Below are positions 1 to 12,247 of a stretch of 64,000 nt of DNA, piece by piece. The translations under genes and the position numbers were made by a program. The stretch is from Pontederia crassipes (taxonomy: Eukaryota; Streptophyta; Magnoliopsida; Commelinales; Pontederiaceae), in the NCBI GenBank assembly GCA_030549335.1, contig CM060189.1, positions 50,748,917-50,812,916 on the forward strand, written 5' to 3'. Under the pieces are notes generated by a model. The model did no database searches and had not been told where the DNA came from. It was given only the letters and a program-made list of their open reading frames with translations. Position 1 is the first letter of the stretch. The number at the start of each line of letters is the position of its first letter.

Positions 1-1068
1 TACATGAGCTTTCGATTTCATAATGAGCTAACATAACAACAATAAACATTCTAGTTCTACACATGATGATCAATAGAGTATTAAGCTTGATAGTACATGA
101 AGCACACTAGCATTCTAATCATGATTAGCAATGGAATAGTAATCAAGAAATATGAATCATTAGATGCACGTTCCCTAAACCTTCATCTAAAAACAAAGGA
201 TTTGTTCTTCATACCCTAATTCACATATACAAACATCATTAGAGAGAGATTAGAAAGGTTTGGATCCCCTCAAACATACCTTGATTAGCAAGCCTTAGCT
301 CCTAAATTCTTTCCCTCTTTTCCTTTCTTCCTCTCCTAGCTTATACAACCCCTGCCTTCTAGTCTTCTTCCTCTTTCTAGCCCCTTGCCGAGAACTATAG
401 TAGAAGAGTGTGAGGTGAAAGATCAGCTAAGTGATTGAAGCAAGAGAGAAGAGAGGGAGCTTATTGTAGCTCTTTTGTGGGGTTCTTATGAGGTTGTCAG
501 CTGGTTGAGAGAATGAGGGAGGGAGATGAAGTGAGGTGGCATGGGTTAGGTGAAAAGCAAAGTTGCTTTTACTTAGGGCATGGCTTAAGTGATGTGGGCT
601 TCATGGGCTGGTGCGCGTGAGCTTTTACAACTGTTTCCCTTTTTTTTATTTCTTAGGATATACACTAATAGCCGCATTTGCTCCCCGATCGACGTCGAGC
701 ACGTGCATCATCAATCTGATCTTGCATCATTGATCCGAGCCCGCGCGTGGTTCGGGGACCTTGGGGGGTCGCTGGCCAGCACTCGTGAGGGGCCTGTTGT
801 CCATTGCTCCTGAGAGAGGGGAAGATGGACCTGCCGGCCGGGGCTCTCGGGGGGCAGAGAAGATGGGGCTGTCGGTCGGCGGAGGGAAAGACAAGAGGAG
901 ATATGCAATCACAAGGGAGAGGAGGGTAGATCGTAGAGGGGTCGGGGCACTCGCAGAGAGGTTGGTGTTTGTCCTCGCAGGGGTGGGGCGTCGATGATCG
1001 TAGGGGTCCATTAGATCCGACGGTCGAGATAGAGGCATTGCACTAAGTTTCACCCAATGGGTGTTACA
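1..1068 (-). mobile_element. Probable LTR end, running off the left edge of the window
   Basis: The block ends with the bases gtgttaca at 1061-1068. Read on the minus strand this gives a TGTAACACCC start, the usual beginning of a large plant gypsy LTR. The left part is AT-rich with purine and pyrimidine tracts, and 680-1010 is GC-rich. No reading frame here resembles a known protein; the short open frames at 589-1053 overlap on both strands and look like chance. The other LTR end lies outside the window, so the call rests on one terminus only. Confidence 0.35.
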
Positions 1069-1079
1069 CCTCCACTAAT

Positions 1080-1134
<55 letters not shown>

Positions 1135-1318
1135 TGACATGAAGTAACATCATTAATGGAGGCCTTGGATACTTAGATAAGCCTTTGTCAAGATATGCCA
1201 ATGTATATTCATGTTTAGGAATTCCATCTTCCTTTGAGAAAGTGTGTCGTTTTGATTCAATGATTCTTACGATTTTGGAACAATTGGTTATTTATATGCA
1301 TTAAAATATGTAGTGTAC

Positions 1319-1363
<45 letters not shown>

Positions 1364-1943
1364 TATTATTATTATTATTATTATTATTTCTAGATTTTTT
1401 CCTGTAACCAATTGAAATATTTCTCCTCTCTTGAATAATTTTTTTCATCCATATATAAATTCCTTACCAAGTAAATTGGCTAGAGTTATAAAAGGCCATT
1501 GTTTATTAAAATAAATATGGTGCATTTTACTAAAAATATATCGAGGAAATCCACATAATTATCAATTCCTCTAGATATCATATTTCTTATCTTATCTATC
1601 AAACTTCTTCAAATAAATATAAATAACCCGACAAGATAACAATATAAATTGGCACCGGTATTCGGCATACTCTTTTTCTATTTATTAATTTTCTTTCATC
1701 TCTTCCGTGTCTATAATTTGCTTTTGAAGTTTAGTAAGTGATAGGTTTATAATAAAAAGAGATTATGACAAATGCAGTATATTTTATTCAAAGAAGAACA
1801 AGCTGCATATATGTTTTCTTGAACCATCCAGAGAAATCGTTAAGCAGATCTGAGCTGCTAGGCAGTTCAACACCTCTGTGCAGACATCACTAAATAGCAT
1901 TAAAAGACTGACCATTCAGTGAAACAAGCATGGACTGAGTAGA
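1069..1943. other. AT-rich intergenic DNA with two microsatellites
   Basis: No gene is visible. A (TA)n tract occupies about 1082-1126. An (AAT)n tract runs directly into (ATT)n at about 1321-1388, so it can fold back on itself. The remainder is unremarkable AT-rich sequence. Confidence 0.7.
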
Positions 1944-2775
1944 TTAGGGCTTTGTTTGGGTAACATGTCCCCGTTTGGTTGGGGGTGAAAGGAAGGAAAT
2001 TGATGGGAAGAGAAAGAAGGGGAATCGATTCCCCCTGTTTATTTGAATTAAATTGGAGGAGAATGGAGGGGAAAGTCCCCTCCTTTTCCCTTCATTCTCC
2101 TTCAATTCTTTCACCCTCAAATCGGGGTGGAAATGAGAGGAAAGACACACTTAACATGTATTACCATTTTTAACCATATAAATTAAACATATAAATATAT
2201 ATATATAAAGGATATAATCGTCCAAATAAAATTATCACTTAACATTATTCCCTTCCCTTCCCTTCCCTTTAATGACGTGAACCAAACAAGAGTAACTATT
2301 CACCATCATTCTCTTGCATTCCCTTTCCATCTTTTCCCTTCTGATTCTTTACCTTCCCTTCCCTTTAATGAAATTTCAAAAGGAAAAGGAGGAAAACGAG
2401 AGGGAAGGGAAAGAGAGGAAAGAGAATGGAGGGGAATTTGTCAAACTTTGTTTGGTTCGAAGTAAATGAGGGAGAACTTGTAAGTATTAATTTTATAAGA
2501 TGATTATGCCCTTACAAATAATAATAAGTAATTATTTATTTTGGGACAATCATGTCATTTCATATCATTAAATTATTTAATAACGTTTTATCCCCTTTAC
2601 CCCCCAAAATGGGGTTGAAAGATCTGACTCCAAAGAAAGGAAACGGAGGGAAAAATTCCCCTCCATTTCCTTATGTTACCTCCCATCCAAATCAAGTGAA
2701 AAAGAAAATTCTCCTCCCCTCCCTCTCATTACCTCTCATTCTCCCTCATCCAAACAGGGGCTAGAAGTTAGGGCT
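1944..2775. mobile_element. MITE-like element with imperfect inverted ends
   Basis: The left part (from about 1969) starts with a ccccgtttggttggg motif. The right part ends at 2761 with the imperfect complement of it (catccaaacagggg). The octamer TTAGGGCT occurs just outside on both sides (1944-1951 and 2768-2775), which would fit an 8-bp hAT-type target duplication. The interior is a set of repeated purine-rich and pyrimidine-rich modules that pair with each other, for example 2055-2115, and a doubled ccttcccttccctttaatga block near 2260 and 2350. It has no coding capacity. The exact boundaries and the superfamily are inferred. Confidence 0.45.
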
Positions 2776-2924
2776 CAGGGTCTCCTAGAGGACATTGAGA
2801 TTATGGAAGACAGAAAGAGATGAAGAGGGGAATCTTAGATTCTTAGGCTTAGGACTCGTTATCAACATCTGCTCTCTTGAAGCAAATCAGTCCGGTGGAA
2901 CAAATCTAAATCTAGTTGACTTAT

Positions 2925-3655
2925 CAAGGGGGATAAAAATACTAATTATTTCCATTTTGCGACAATGATTAGACACAAGCAAAACCTAATCACCTCCATA
3001 ACAGATAATGATAATCTAATTGTTACTGACCTACAACAAATTCTGGATACCTTTGTGTACCATTACAAAGCTCTCTACGGTCCTCCTTCCTCCAGCCTAG
3101 AGGATCCCTCCTCCCTCTAGTCTGAACTCCCTACTATCCAACTGAAGTGGACACCAATTGGGCCATGCCTCTTGGCAAAGTCCCATATCCACACGATTTT
3201 ATTTTAGAATTCTATAAGAAATATTGGGACATCATTTGTCCTTATGTCACTTCTAGTATTCTCAACTTCTTCCAAACTATCCACTTCCCAAGGATATGGA
3301 GGCAAACTTCCTTAATTTTTATTCCAAAAACAACCAACCCAACCAGAGTTAGCGACTACATGCCTTATGTAACATAATTTATAGAATTGCATCCAAAATG
3401 TTGGCTAAGAGACTCAAGATTACCCTCCCCGATATCATTGACCACAATCAATCGACCTTCATCTCTGGTAGGTCCATCCATGATAACATATTAATTGCCT
3501 AAGAGGTAACTCATTCATTGTCTCAAGGTAGAAATAAATTCATTATGATCAAAGCCGATATGGTCAAAGATTTCGATAGAGTCACGTGGTACTGAGGCTT
3601 ATGAACTACCCTCACATTTTCATTAACCAAATTACCTCCTACATCCAATCTCCTA
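2925..3655 (+). pseudogene. LINE (L1-type) reverse transcriptase remnant
   Basis: Conceptual translation gives, in order, a GDKNTNYFHF motif near 2930, an upstream linker region, FYKKYWDIICPYV and IWRQTSLIFIPKTTNPTRVSDY near 3200-3355, then an ASKMLAKRLK block, FISGRSIHDNILIA near 3450-3500, and a motif resembling the KADMVKDFDR catalytic block near 3555. These are the consecutive conserved stretches of a plant L1 ORF2 reverse transcriptase. At least two frameshifts and several stops break the frame, and the C-terminal half is missing. The remnant stops where the CGACGG-rich element begins at about 3655, so that element probably inserted into it or truncated it. Confidence 0.8.
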
Positions 3656-5434
3656 CATCAAAACCGTCGAAAAATTGAGAAAATCCGTCGAAAATAGAGG
3701 TTTTCGAAGAATTTATAGACGAAAACAATCTGTCGAAAAAGGTGGCGTCGCAAACTATTTCAGACGGTTCGAAAACACCCGTCCGAAGTTTTGACGATTG
3801 CGATCGTCGAAACTTTCGACGGTTGCGACCGTCGATGAGTTTCGACAGCTGTGACCATCGATGAGTTTCGACAGCTGCGACCGTCGAAACTTCGACGGTT
3901 GGAACCGCTCGAAACGTTTCGACGGTCGCAACCGTCGAACTTATTGGCGGTTGTGATCGTCAATACGTTTAGGCGATCGCGATCGTCGATAATTCTGACA
4001 ATTGCTGAACCGTCAATAAGTTCACACGGTTGCGACCGTCGTAAATAATTTTTAAAATATAAAAAAGATTTGGCGACCGATCGAGCCGTTGGCGGTTGAT
4101 CTGGCCGGCAGTCGCCGGAACCGGCTGGATAAGCCTGCCTGGCGATCGACCTGGCCGTAGCCGACCGATCGAGCCGCCTGGCGGCCGACCTAGCCGCAGT
4201 CGGCCGATCGAGCCGCCTGGCGACCGATCTAGCCCGCAGCGGCCGATTGAGGCCGATCGGCCGCCTGGCGGCTCGATCTAGCCGCAGCCGGCCGGATCAG
4301 GCTGCCTGGCGGCCGATCTGGTCGACAGCTACCGTTCGAGCCGCATGGCGGCCGATCTAGCCGGTAGCGGCCGATCAAGTTGCCTGAGAGAGAACGGAGA
4401 GAGAGAGAGAGGGGTCGGCGGCGGCTGGCGAGAGGGGTCGCCGGGGGGTTGTCCTTCCGTCGTCATCCGGGGGAGAGAGAGGAGGTAGAGAGAATGGAGA
4501 TTAATATAAGTGAATGAATAGGAGGTAGAGTGAATGAATAAATAGAAGGAAAAAGAAAGTGGAGAACGGGAAAAGAAAAAAAGGCGGGGAATGGGGCGGG
4601 ATTATTTTTTAATTACTGACGATTTTGACCGTTGAAAATATAATACTAAAATAATATTTTTACTTTATCGACGGTTTCCATCGTTAGAGGACGTTTTAAA
4701 ATTTTGACTATCTAAACTTTCGACGGTCTGACCATCGGTAATTATAATAATAAAATATTAATAATATTACATATTATGACATATACGATTATAATATTTA
4801 ATTATTTTTTCCATTATCGACGGTTCGGCCGTCTGAACTTCCGACGATCTGAACTCTCGGTAATTATAATAATAAAATACTAATTATATTATATATTATA
4901 TTATATAAGATTATAATATTTAATCATTTTTACGATTATCGACGGTTCGGACTGTCGATAATTATAATAATAATATAAAATACTAATTATATTGTATATT
5001 ATGATATATAAGTTTATAATTTTTAATCATTTTTTACGATTACCGACAGTCCGGACTGTCGAAACTTCCGACGGATGAGGAGCCGTAAAAAATTCTAACT
5101 TTCCAAACTGTCAATAAATAAAATAATAGTATAATAAATTCTATAATTTATTATTTTTATTTCTGACAGAAATTATTCGTCGCAAAATTTATATTTTCTT
5201 GTAGTGCAACGGCTATGACCATCGAAACTTTCGACGGATGCATATCTGTCGAAACTTTCGACGTTCCTAACCGTCGAAAAATAAAATTATAATATAATAG
5301 ATTTTATAATTTATTATTTTTATTTCAGACGACTGCAACTGTCAAAAATTCCGACGAAGACCTATCCGTCGCAAATTACGACGTTTTTTTCGCTGGAAAC
5401 GGCCTGTCAGAAAAAACACAATTTTCTTGTAGTG
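3655..5434. mobile_element. CACTA-like non-autonomous DNA transposon
   Basis: The right end is cttgtagtg (5426-5434), the reverse complement of the CACTACAAG terminus used by other elements in this window. Both flanks are packed with short subterminal repeats of the type cgacggt/accgtcg, in both orientations, typical of En/Spm (CACTA) transposase-binding arrays. The left end, near tcctacatcaaaac (3651-3664), is degraded, and I see no matching 3-bp target duplication. No transposase is encoded. A second complete cttgtagtg terminus lies inside at 5199-5207. Confidence 0.7.
4083..4388. repeat. GC-rich minisatellite, unit about 39 bp
   Basis: The motif gcctggcg, followed by a gatcgacc/gatctagcc-type stretch, recurs near 4137, 4175, 4214, 4263, 4303 and (as gcatggcg) 4343, so the period is about 38-49 bp. 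The block is strongly GC-rich in an otherwise AT-rich region and is followed by a purine-rich (GA)n stretch to about 4500. Similar wording (ccgcctgg, gatcggcc) occurs at 43120-43210, inside another CACTA remnant. Confidence 0.7.
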
Positions 5435-5437
5435 TAT

Positions 5438-6462
5438 GGTCATTAATGAATTTGGCATTAAGGAATAAGGAATAAGGAAGGAGTGCCAGCATTAACAAAT
5501 AGATGACTTCATGTTTATAGGCATGGAAGGAGGATTTGAGCCGATTAATTATATTATGCTGAGTTGATTATGTAAGAGGTATTTGGAGGAGAGAGGAAGA
5601 GGAAATCACGGCAGTTTGTGAGGGAAGAAATATTGTCCAGTTAATTATCCAGTTTATTGTAGGCAATACAAATTCTGGTGTTCTTTAATTGACTCAATTA
5701 TCTTGGATATTTGCACCGATCACTCTAATTTGACCCTTGATTCCGAACATAATTTTTGTTGAGAGGGAATTAAGGAAGAAGTAACTAGAGAGGGACAATG
5801 AAATTATCTGTTTCTTTTTGTGTGCATAGGCAGTCTTTTATTGCTTAAGTTTTGCATGAACATTTTTGTTGAGAATGAAACTTTGTTTATTAATTTATTT
5901 TTCTCTCTTATTTATTTTTGCCTTTTTATTATATATTTAATTTCTTTTCTCATGACTATTGTATTCATCTATTTAAAAAAGTAAAAACATATATAAATAT
6001 AAATTAAATAATTATAAATAAAAAAAATTATCGCGGTAATATTAAGAGCGAGAGAGAGATTTTAAAAAAATAAGGGAGAAGAAAATTATTATTTTAAATT
6101 TTAAAATGAGAGATAAATATAGATTTAAAATAAATATAAATATTTTTTTACTAATACTTAATTGAATGAGAGAGAGGTTAATAAATTGAATGAATGAAAA
6201 ATGTGTTCTTTGAAGGCAGTCACTTCATCCCACCCCTCATATCCTCATATTTCATCATGCCCCTTCAAAACATTCCATCCAAACATGGTCTCCAATGTTT
6301 AATTTGTGGACACAAACTGAACGTGGGGTCCAAAAAGCAAGAAATTTTTTACTCCCATTAAATTAAATTATAATTTATTTCTCTAAGGATCAAATATAAG
6401 TAGTTCCTAAAATATTGGTCTCTAAAGTATAATTTTATGGTAGTGAATTTAATGTTAGAAAA
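5438..6462. other. AT-rich intergenic DNA
   Basis: I see no gene, terminal repeat or structured element here. The sequence is AT-rich with short homopurine runs (gagagagag near 6050 and 6170). Confidence 0.6.
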
Positions 6463-9400
6463 TCTATATTATATTAAAAAGAGAGTACTTTGCATGAGAG
6501 CTTGACATTTGGCATAACAATATATTGACAAGTTCCAAGCAAGAAATCTTTGTTATATTTATCTTGACTAATAATTATTTATGAATGAAATTGTTATAAA
6601 GTTATCTTAAATCATTAAACAAAAATTTAATATAATCTTTACTGTTACTATATATTTGATGGTTATTTAGTAACCGAATGCATGGAGAAATATTTGAATG
6701 CCCATTTTCCTCGAGTAATTGTCAATTAAAACTAAAATATTATTTATCATACATTTTTTTATTGAGCGGTTAATTAAGTAAAAAAACTACCCAATTAACT
6801 ATTCATTTGTGCGCTCCACCCCACGATGTCTTCCAAATCCATTTGCTTTAAAAGGTTTTAAAACATTTTCACAAAGATAGGTGTTTTGGTGGATGTTTTG
6901 ATGAGTTAAAATTTTTTGTTTGGCTACGTGAGATGAATTACCTGGATTATATTAATTTTAATTTTACTTGTGAGAAGGACAAACCGTGTGTGTCTCATAT
7001 GTTATAACTATTTTTTATATTCATAACATATATTTTGTGATTGTTGTAGTAAACATGGAAAGTTCGAGATCATATGATCTCCATCAAAATGATTTTACAA
7101 GATCATTTCATACTTCAAGAAAAGGAAAGAAGAGAAAAACAAGGTCATTCAAGGTATGTTATATCCTCTTCATATTATTTAAATTTATTTTTTACAATAC
7201 TTTTCTGTACTAAATTACTTATGACAGACAATAAAGTTAATTTGTTTTTATATTAATTTTTCTTTCTTGGCATTTCTACATTTTCGTTAGTTTCTTCTTT
7301 AAGATAGAATTACTTTAGCGATAATTTTCATTTATATAATGTATCTGAGTGATTCATGAAATACTTTATTTAAAAAATATATATATTTAATACCAATTTA
7401 ATTGTTAATCGTTCAATTCAATCTATAAGATGTTTGCTTTTGGGAATACCAGTTTATTTTTTAAAAATTTTCTTTGCGGAATTATCATTCTTATTTATAA
7501 ACGTAACAAAATTTATTTCTTCTAAAAATGATATTAGAATACAAGACCAATTAATATTATTATATATTTAATTATTTATTTTTGTGTTGTTCGAGCAAAA
7601 GTGCCACATTTTATGATTTTCTTTCTATTATGCATATAAAGAGATCCTAATATGTTTAGAATATTAAATATACTCCTGCATGGAAGCTATGCATGCATTA
7701 AATAACACATTGCATGCAAGCCTTCGCATGTTGAATGTAAAAGAGATGCACTCCAATCCAACCACATTTGTATCCGCAGAAATGCACTTACAATGTCTAT
7801 ATTTTTGTTTGTATGAAAATGGGATCATGATATTTACAAACGGCAAATCTTAAGACATTTATATTTCTAAAAAGATCAATTGTTAAGTAATCAATATGAT
7901 CTAGAGTTTGATCATCACTTGCAAATTTCAATTGTTGCAAGTGCTTCCATGAATTTGGTGAGGATCAATTCAAATTCCTGTACATTTGTCTTCCCCACTT
8001 TGTATAGACATTCAATAGTAATTTTGCTTGTGAATGGCTCCAATAATGTTTTATAATCGATTTTAATTATTTATTCCTTTATGTATTTTTTTTAACTATC
8101 TATGCATTGGATTTTTTAACCTTAATTGACACAAATATAAGTTTAGAATTTTTAATATGTCATCATGTTTGTGCACATGCGAGCTTTATACACAGGAACA
8201 TGCCGCAAGTAATCGTGGTTAGTCCTTCAATTATATCTTTGTTAACTTTTTGGGTTGTCTGCATTAATATCTAAATTACATCACTAATCTTACGAAATGG
8301 TTATTTAATATTTTCTAAATTTTTACACAATTCCAACTTTTACTTTGTTAATTGTACAAAAAAATTTCGTTCATTGTACTCTTTTTAAGAATATAACATT
8401 TTCTATTTTAAGATAATTCATTTGTAGTATCTTCTAATAAAAATACCATCAAATTTACTTATTTAAATTATATAGTGTCACTTTAATATTTAGTACATTA
8501 TTTTAAAATAAATTAGACAGTTTACCTATCAAAGCAACCACATAAAATGTTAATTTTATGCGTAAAAACATCTTTTTACTTAGTTCATAATTTTTTTTAT
8601 ACTACTTGATTATTTGTCTTAATCATTGTTTACTATCATTACTGGTGCATGTTAATCATATTTCTTGCTTAGTTGAATTTTACTTAATTGCTTAATTGTT
8701 GTAAATACGTAATATACTACGTTAAATTTCAATAATAAAAAGATTTCAATGATGCAGAACCATTCTACAATGAATTACTTTTTCTCCTTGAAAATGGGGT
8801 TGTATTCATACAAAGAGGTTGACTCAAATATTATCCTCATAATTATAATTTCATGTTGTTGACGTTTTATTGCCCTCAATAGGAACCCAAACTTATATAA
8901 TGAAAAAAAATCATAGATGTAATCTTAGTTCTACAAATATGAATTTTTATTTTAAGCCATTCCCAACCACATACTAGCACCAAAAGTTACATGGTGGGGT
9001 GTGGGCATATGACATGATTGATTAATTATTAGAAGAACTAATTGTTTTGTTTAATTATTCACTTTAAATCTAAATCTCCATATAGAATGATCCTGACATA
9101 TATTGATTTGAATGAATGTGAAAAGTTAGAATTGCATGTGCAAGTAAAAAAAGGTACTTAAAGAAAATAAAAATACATTTATTTAACTCATTCAAGCTCC
9201 ATTACAAATATCACCATAATTTCATAACACGCATTTTATAAGTTAATAAATTTTTGTTTTGATAAACTAATAATTATATTAAAATTATTGTGATAATTTT
9301 GTAGATCAAGTTTCAATTCATGGTGTTTAAGACTACATTTAAAATGATATGTGCTGTACAATAATTAACTTATCAAGATTTAACGATTATGTACACTAAT

Positions 9401-9635
9401 TTGAAAATATCATATTTTTTCAACTATTATTTGAACATTTAGACTATTTTAACCGTTGATGAGGTAAAAAGAAACAAATGACGTTACAAAATAAAAAAAT
9501 AGCATATTCAAATAATATTTTATATATTTCATAACATATTGTTATTATGTTCAATTTAAAATACATACTTTTTTAAATAAAATATCATATTGTGATACAT
9601 TTTTTTCACCACGCATCGCGTGGGTCCTATACTGG
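6463..9635 (+). mobile_element. Non-autonomous Helitron
   Basis: The 5' end reads TCTATATTATATTAAAAAG, starting with TC after a host A (6462). The 3' end is CTGG (9632-9635, a CTRR terminus) followed by a host T (9636). A GC-rich hairpin, ccacgc-atc-gcgtgg (9609-9623), lies 8 bases upstream of the terminus. This A/T insertion site, the TC and CTRR ends and the subterminal hairpin are the diagnostic features of Helitrons, which make no target duplication. The 3.2-kb interior is AT-rich. I found no Rep/helicase, so it would depend on an autonomous relative. Confidence 0.68.
7050..7153 (+). other. Exon-like segment inside the Helitron
   Basis: A 104-bp segment is bounded by a good acceptor (pyrimidine-rich stretch then ttgttgtag, ending at 7049) and a good donor (gtatgt at 7154). 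It is open in one frame, containing DLHQNDFTRSFHTSRKGKKR, a basic stretch near the end. I do not recognise the product. It could be a captured exon, a non-coding RNA exon or coincidence. Confidence 0.25.
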
Positions 9636-10629
9636 TACATGTTAAAGCGATAGAATTGAAGAAGAAGTGTTTCTGTCTCGTCTAATTATGATGTCATTTG
9701 TTCATTGGATTGTCCAAGGTAATTGCTTAATAATTCTGATCAGGTAACTAACTTTATGTTCTGGAAAAAAGAGAATTATATTTGTAACGAGGAAAATGTA
9801 TATGTACAACGGATGCAGAGCACTTATTTTATTTATTAAATTAATAAAATAAATATATATTAAGTTAAAGTATATGTTAAATAATAAATATAATTAAGAT
9901 CAAGATCATCGAATTATTCGATCATGATCAAGCTATTTTAACAAATATAATTAATTCAACAACTATAATTTATTTAGTCTTATATGATACTTTTTATTAT
10001 TAAATTATCTTAGCAAATATATATTTCTTCATCTAAGAAGCATATAATTAATTTAATTATAAATTATAATTATTAAATTAATTAAATAATAAAAAATAAG
10101 CACTCTACACAAGGAGTAGAGCAGGGTGCTCTACATACTATTAACCTCATTTGTAATAAGTAATGATCAATTAAGCTTTTCCATTTGTAATTTGATTGGT
10201 TGCGATAATAATTTTTTTTTCTTTTGCTTTGCTCCAACTGGAAGAGTCCTCCATTGAGTCCATAGACGATCCACACTTCTGATTTGTCGAACAATCTTAC
10301 CCATATTCTTCTTTTTGTGCCTCTCCAAAACATCGTCACTAATGGGGGAGCTTCTTGTGGATGCGATCTAATGGGAGCTTGTGCTCATGAGTTTATGCAA
10401 CATGAGAAGAAATATTCCCAAAAGGCATTCAACCACTTGGTAGAACAGACTCGAGGGACGCATACATGAACATCATATTGATTAAAATAGAAAATTTTGA
10501 CTAGTCAATTAGTAATGGAAATGTGAAAGAATAAACAACATTAATAGATTATACTATGGAATATCGCCATCATATAGTGTACTAAATAATAAATTATAAT
10601 ATGAATAATAGAATCTTATGTAATTGAGA
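9636..10629. other. AT-rich spacer containing a possible MITE
   Basis: Between about 9817 and 10115 there are imperfect inverted ends: agagcacttattttattta on the left, and on the right the complement of agtgcttattttttattatt. The roughly 300-bp interior is almost pure AT, as in many small plant MITEs. No clear target duplication was found. The rest of the interval (10116-10629) shows nothing I can name; the 85-residue minus-strand frame at 10082-10339 resembles no family I know. Confidence 0.4.
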
Positions 10630-11229
10630 CACTACAAGAAAAATGACTTTTAACGACCATAATTAACGAAGAGATTCAAATATAGTCGTTAAACATCATT
10701 ATTAACGACTAGAAGAAATTCTGATCATTAACAATAAGGACCAGTAAAAATCTGGTCCTTAATATTCAAATTAACGACCATCATCTTGTCGTTAAAAATA
10801 TGAAAGAAGAAAAGAACAAGTAGGTATAGAAATATAGTCCCACATTCATTATAGTAGTATGATGAGAGTAAAGAGACATGTATTAATAGAGGCGGAGATT
10901 AATTGGCTAATGTAGAGTTTTATGAAGAAGGTCTATCTTTGTATTTTTTATCAAATTATGTTCACAAAATAATATTTTTTATCAAATTATGTTCACAAAA
11001 AAACTTTAAAAAATTGGTCGGTTCATCCAAAATGTGATTCAATCCGGTGATGTCTTTAGCGACTAGGTGAGTGGTCCTTATTCACACTGGACGCTAAAAC
11101 CTTTTAGCGGCGGGACCTATAGCGAAGAGTCACGACCAGTTTTTTCTTGTCGTTGATGAGTATTAACGGTAAGATGATAACTTCTAACGACTACATATCT
11201 TTTCGCTAATGACCTAATTTCTTGTAGTG
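10630..11229. mobile_element. 600-bp non-autonomous CACTA element
   Basis: The ends are CACTACAAGAAA (from 10630) and its complement, ending cttgtagtg at 11229. The bases AGA flank both sides (10627-10629 and 11230-11232), the 3-bp target duplication expected for CACTA. Subterminal repeats of the form ttaacgacc/cgttaa are frequent at both ends (10650-10800 and 11050-11220). No coding sequence is present. Confidence 0.9.
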
Positions 11230-11232
11230 AGA

Positions 11233-11690
11233 ACAATTGGCAATGGCAGATCCATATTGTGTTCCAGAGAACCCAATCGAGTTACAATAACACACTGGAT
11301 AAGTTATAAGGTAAACTATACATAGAAAATTGGTGGTTTTGCCAACTGATTTGGTCTATCATCATAACATGATTTCAGACATAAACTCCAATCGAAATAG
11401 TAGGGATCAACGCCCAAGATCACCCAGTAATGATCATATAAAAATTCTTGCACATATCATCATATTATGAACGCGTTTTGTTCTAATTACATACCTTTCT
11501 TAATGCAAGTCGAAAATCCCACATTCTTCTTCTTCTTCCTCTACCTCTTTCCCTTTCTCAAATCACCACCCTCTATTCTTGTGCGCCATCAAAACTCCGA
11601 GACAGATATGAATGCGGGAGAGAGAGAGGGCATAAACGATGGGAGAAACGAGAGAGCGATAGGGAGAAATTGAGAGGAGACTCAATCAGT
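11233..11690. other. Intergenic DNA, no gene
   Basis: A short pyrimidine-rich stretch (cttcttcttcct, 11527-11575) is followed by a purine-rich one (gagagagaggg, 11615-11680). I see no gene or terminal repeat. Confidence 0.5.
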
Positions 11691-12247
11691 TATAACGACA
11701 TAAGGTCTAAAGATCAAAATAGTTTGATGAATATTTTCAACAACAACAACAACAAAGCCTTATCCCATTAGGTGAGGTCGGCTATATGGATCATATGACG
11801 CCATTCCGCTTTATTAGTAACCAAACCTTGATGAATATTTTCATATGGGCAAAATACAAAGATGGTCATGAGTTAATGTGTAACTACCTCCTTCACTTAT
11901 CAAGACGAATTTTAAATTCGTATAGGTCAATGGCTCAAAGCGAACAATATATTGTTTGGCCGGAGGGTATTACAGAATGGTATCAGAGTCGGTCTCACGC
12001 GCTCACTTGAGCAATGTGAGAGACACGGGCCATGGGCTAACACGAACCCCGCTCAACGTGGATGTTGAGTCCTTTAAGAGGGAGATGATTGTAACGACCT
12101 GAGGTTTAAAGACTAAGATGATTTTGATGGATAGTCCCACGTGGGCAAAACACGGAGATGATCATGAACTAATATGTAGCTACCCCTTCACCTATCAAGA
12201 TGCGTTTTAAATTCATGCAGGTCAACCCATTGCAAACGGATGTTATA
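11691..12247 (+). mobile_element. TRIM-type miniature LTR retrotransposon
   Basis: Two direct repeats flank a tiny interior: LTR 1 is 11691-11974 (about 180 bp once a nested insertion is removed) and LTR 2 is 12090-12247 (158 bp). Both start T(A/G)TAACGAC and share stretches such as atcatgarctaat and cacttatcaaga/cacctatcaaga. LTR 1 ends ttaca, and a primer-binding site, tggtatcagag (similar to the initiator-Met tRNA complement), follows within three bases. The 115-bp interior ends with a polypurine tract, aagagggagatgat, immediately before LTR 2. It encodes nothing. The flanking pentamers (tcagt, gaagt) are not identical, so no clean target duplication remains. Confidence 0.75.
11740..11827 (-). 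mobile_element. Short truncated non-LTR retroelement (Au-SINE/RTE-type tail)
   Basis: Read on the minus strand, this 88-bp piece ends with ggataaggctttg followed by (TTG)n, the tail shared by plant Au-type SINEs and RTE LINEs. A 16-bp target duplication, ttgatgaatattttca, flanks it at 11724-11739 and 11828-11843. It inserted into LTR 1 of the TRIM. It matches the 3' portion of the longer copy at 34458-34719. Confidence 0.85.

Noticed and set aside
10082-10339. 85-codon minus-strand frame
   Set aside because: No recognisable domain, and it overlaps the right end of a possible MITE.
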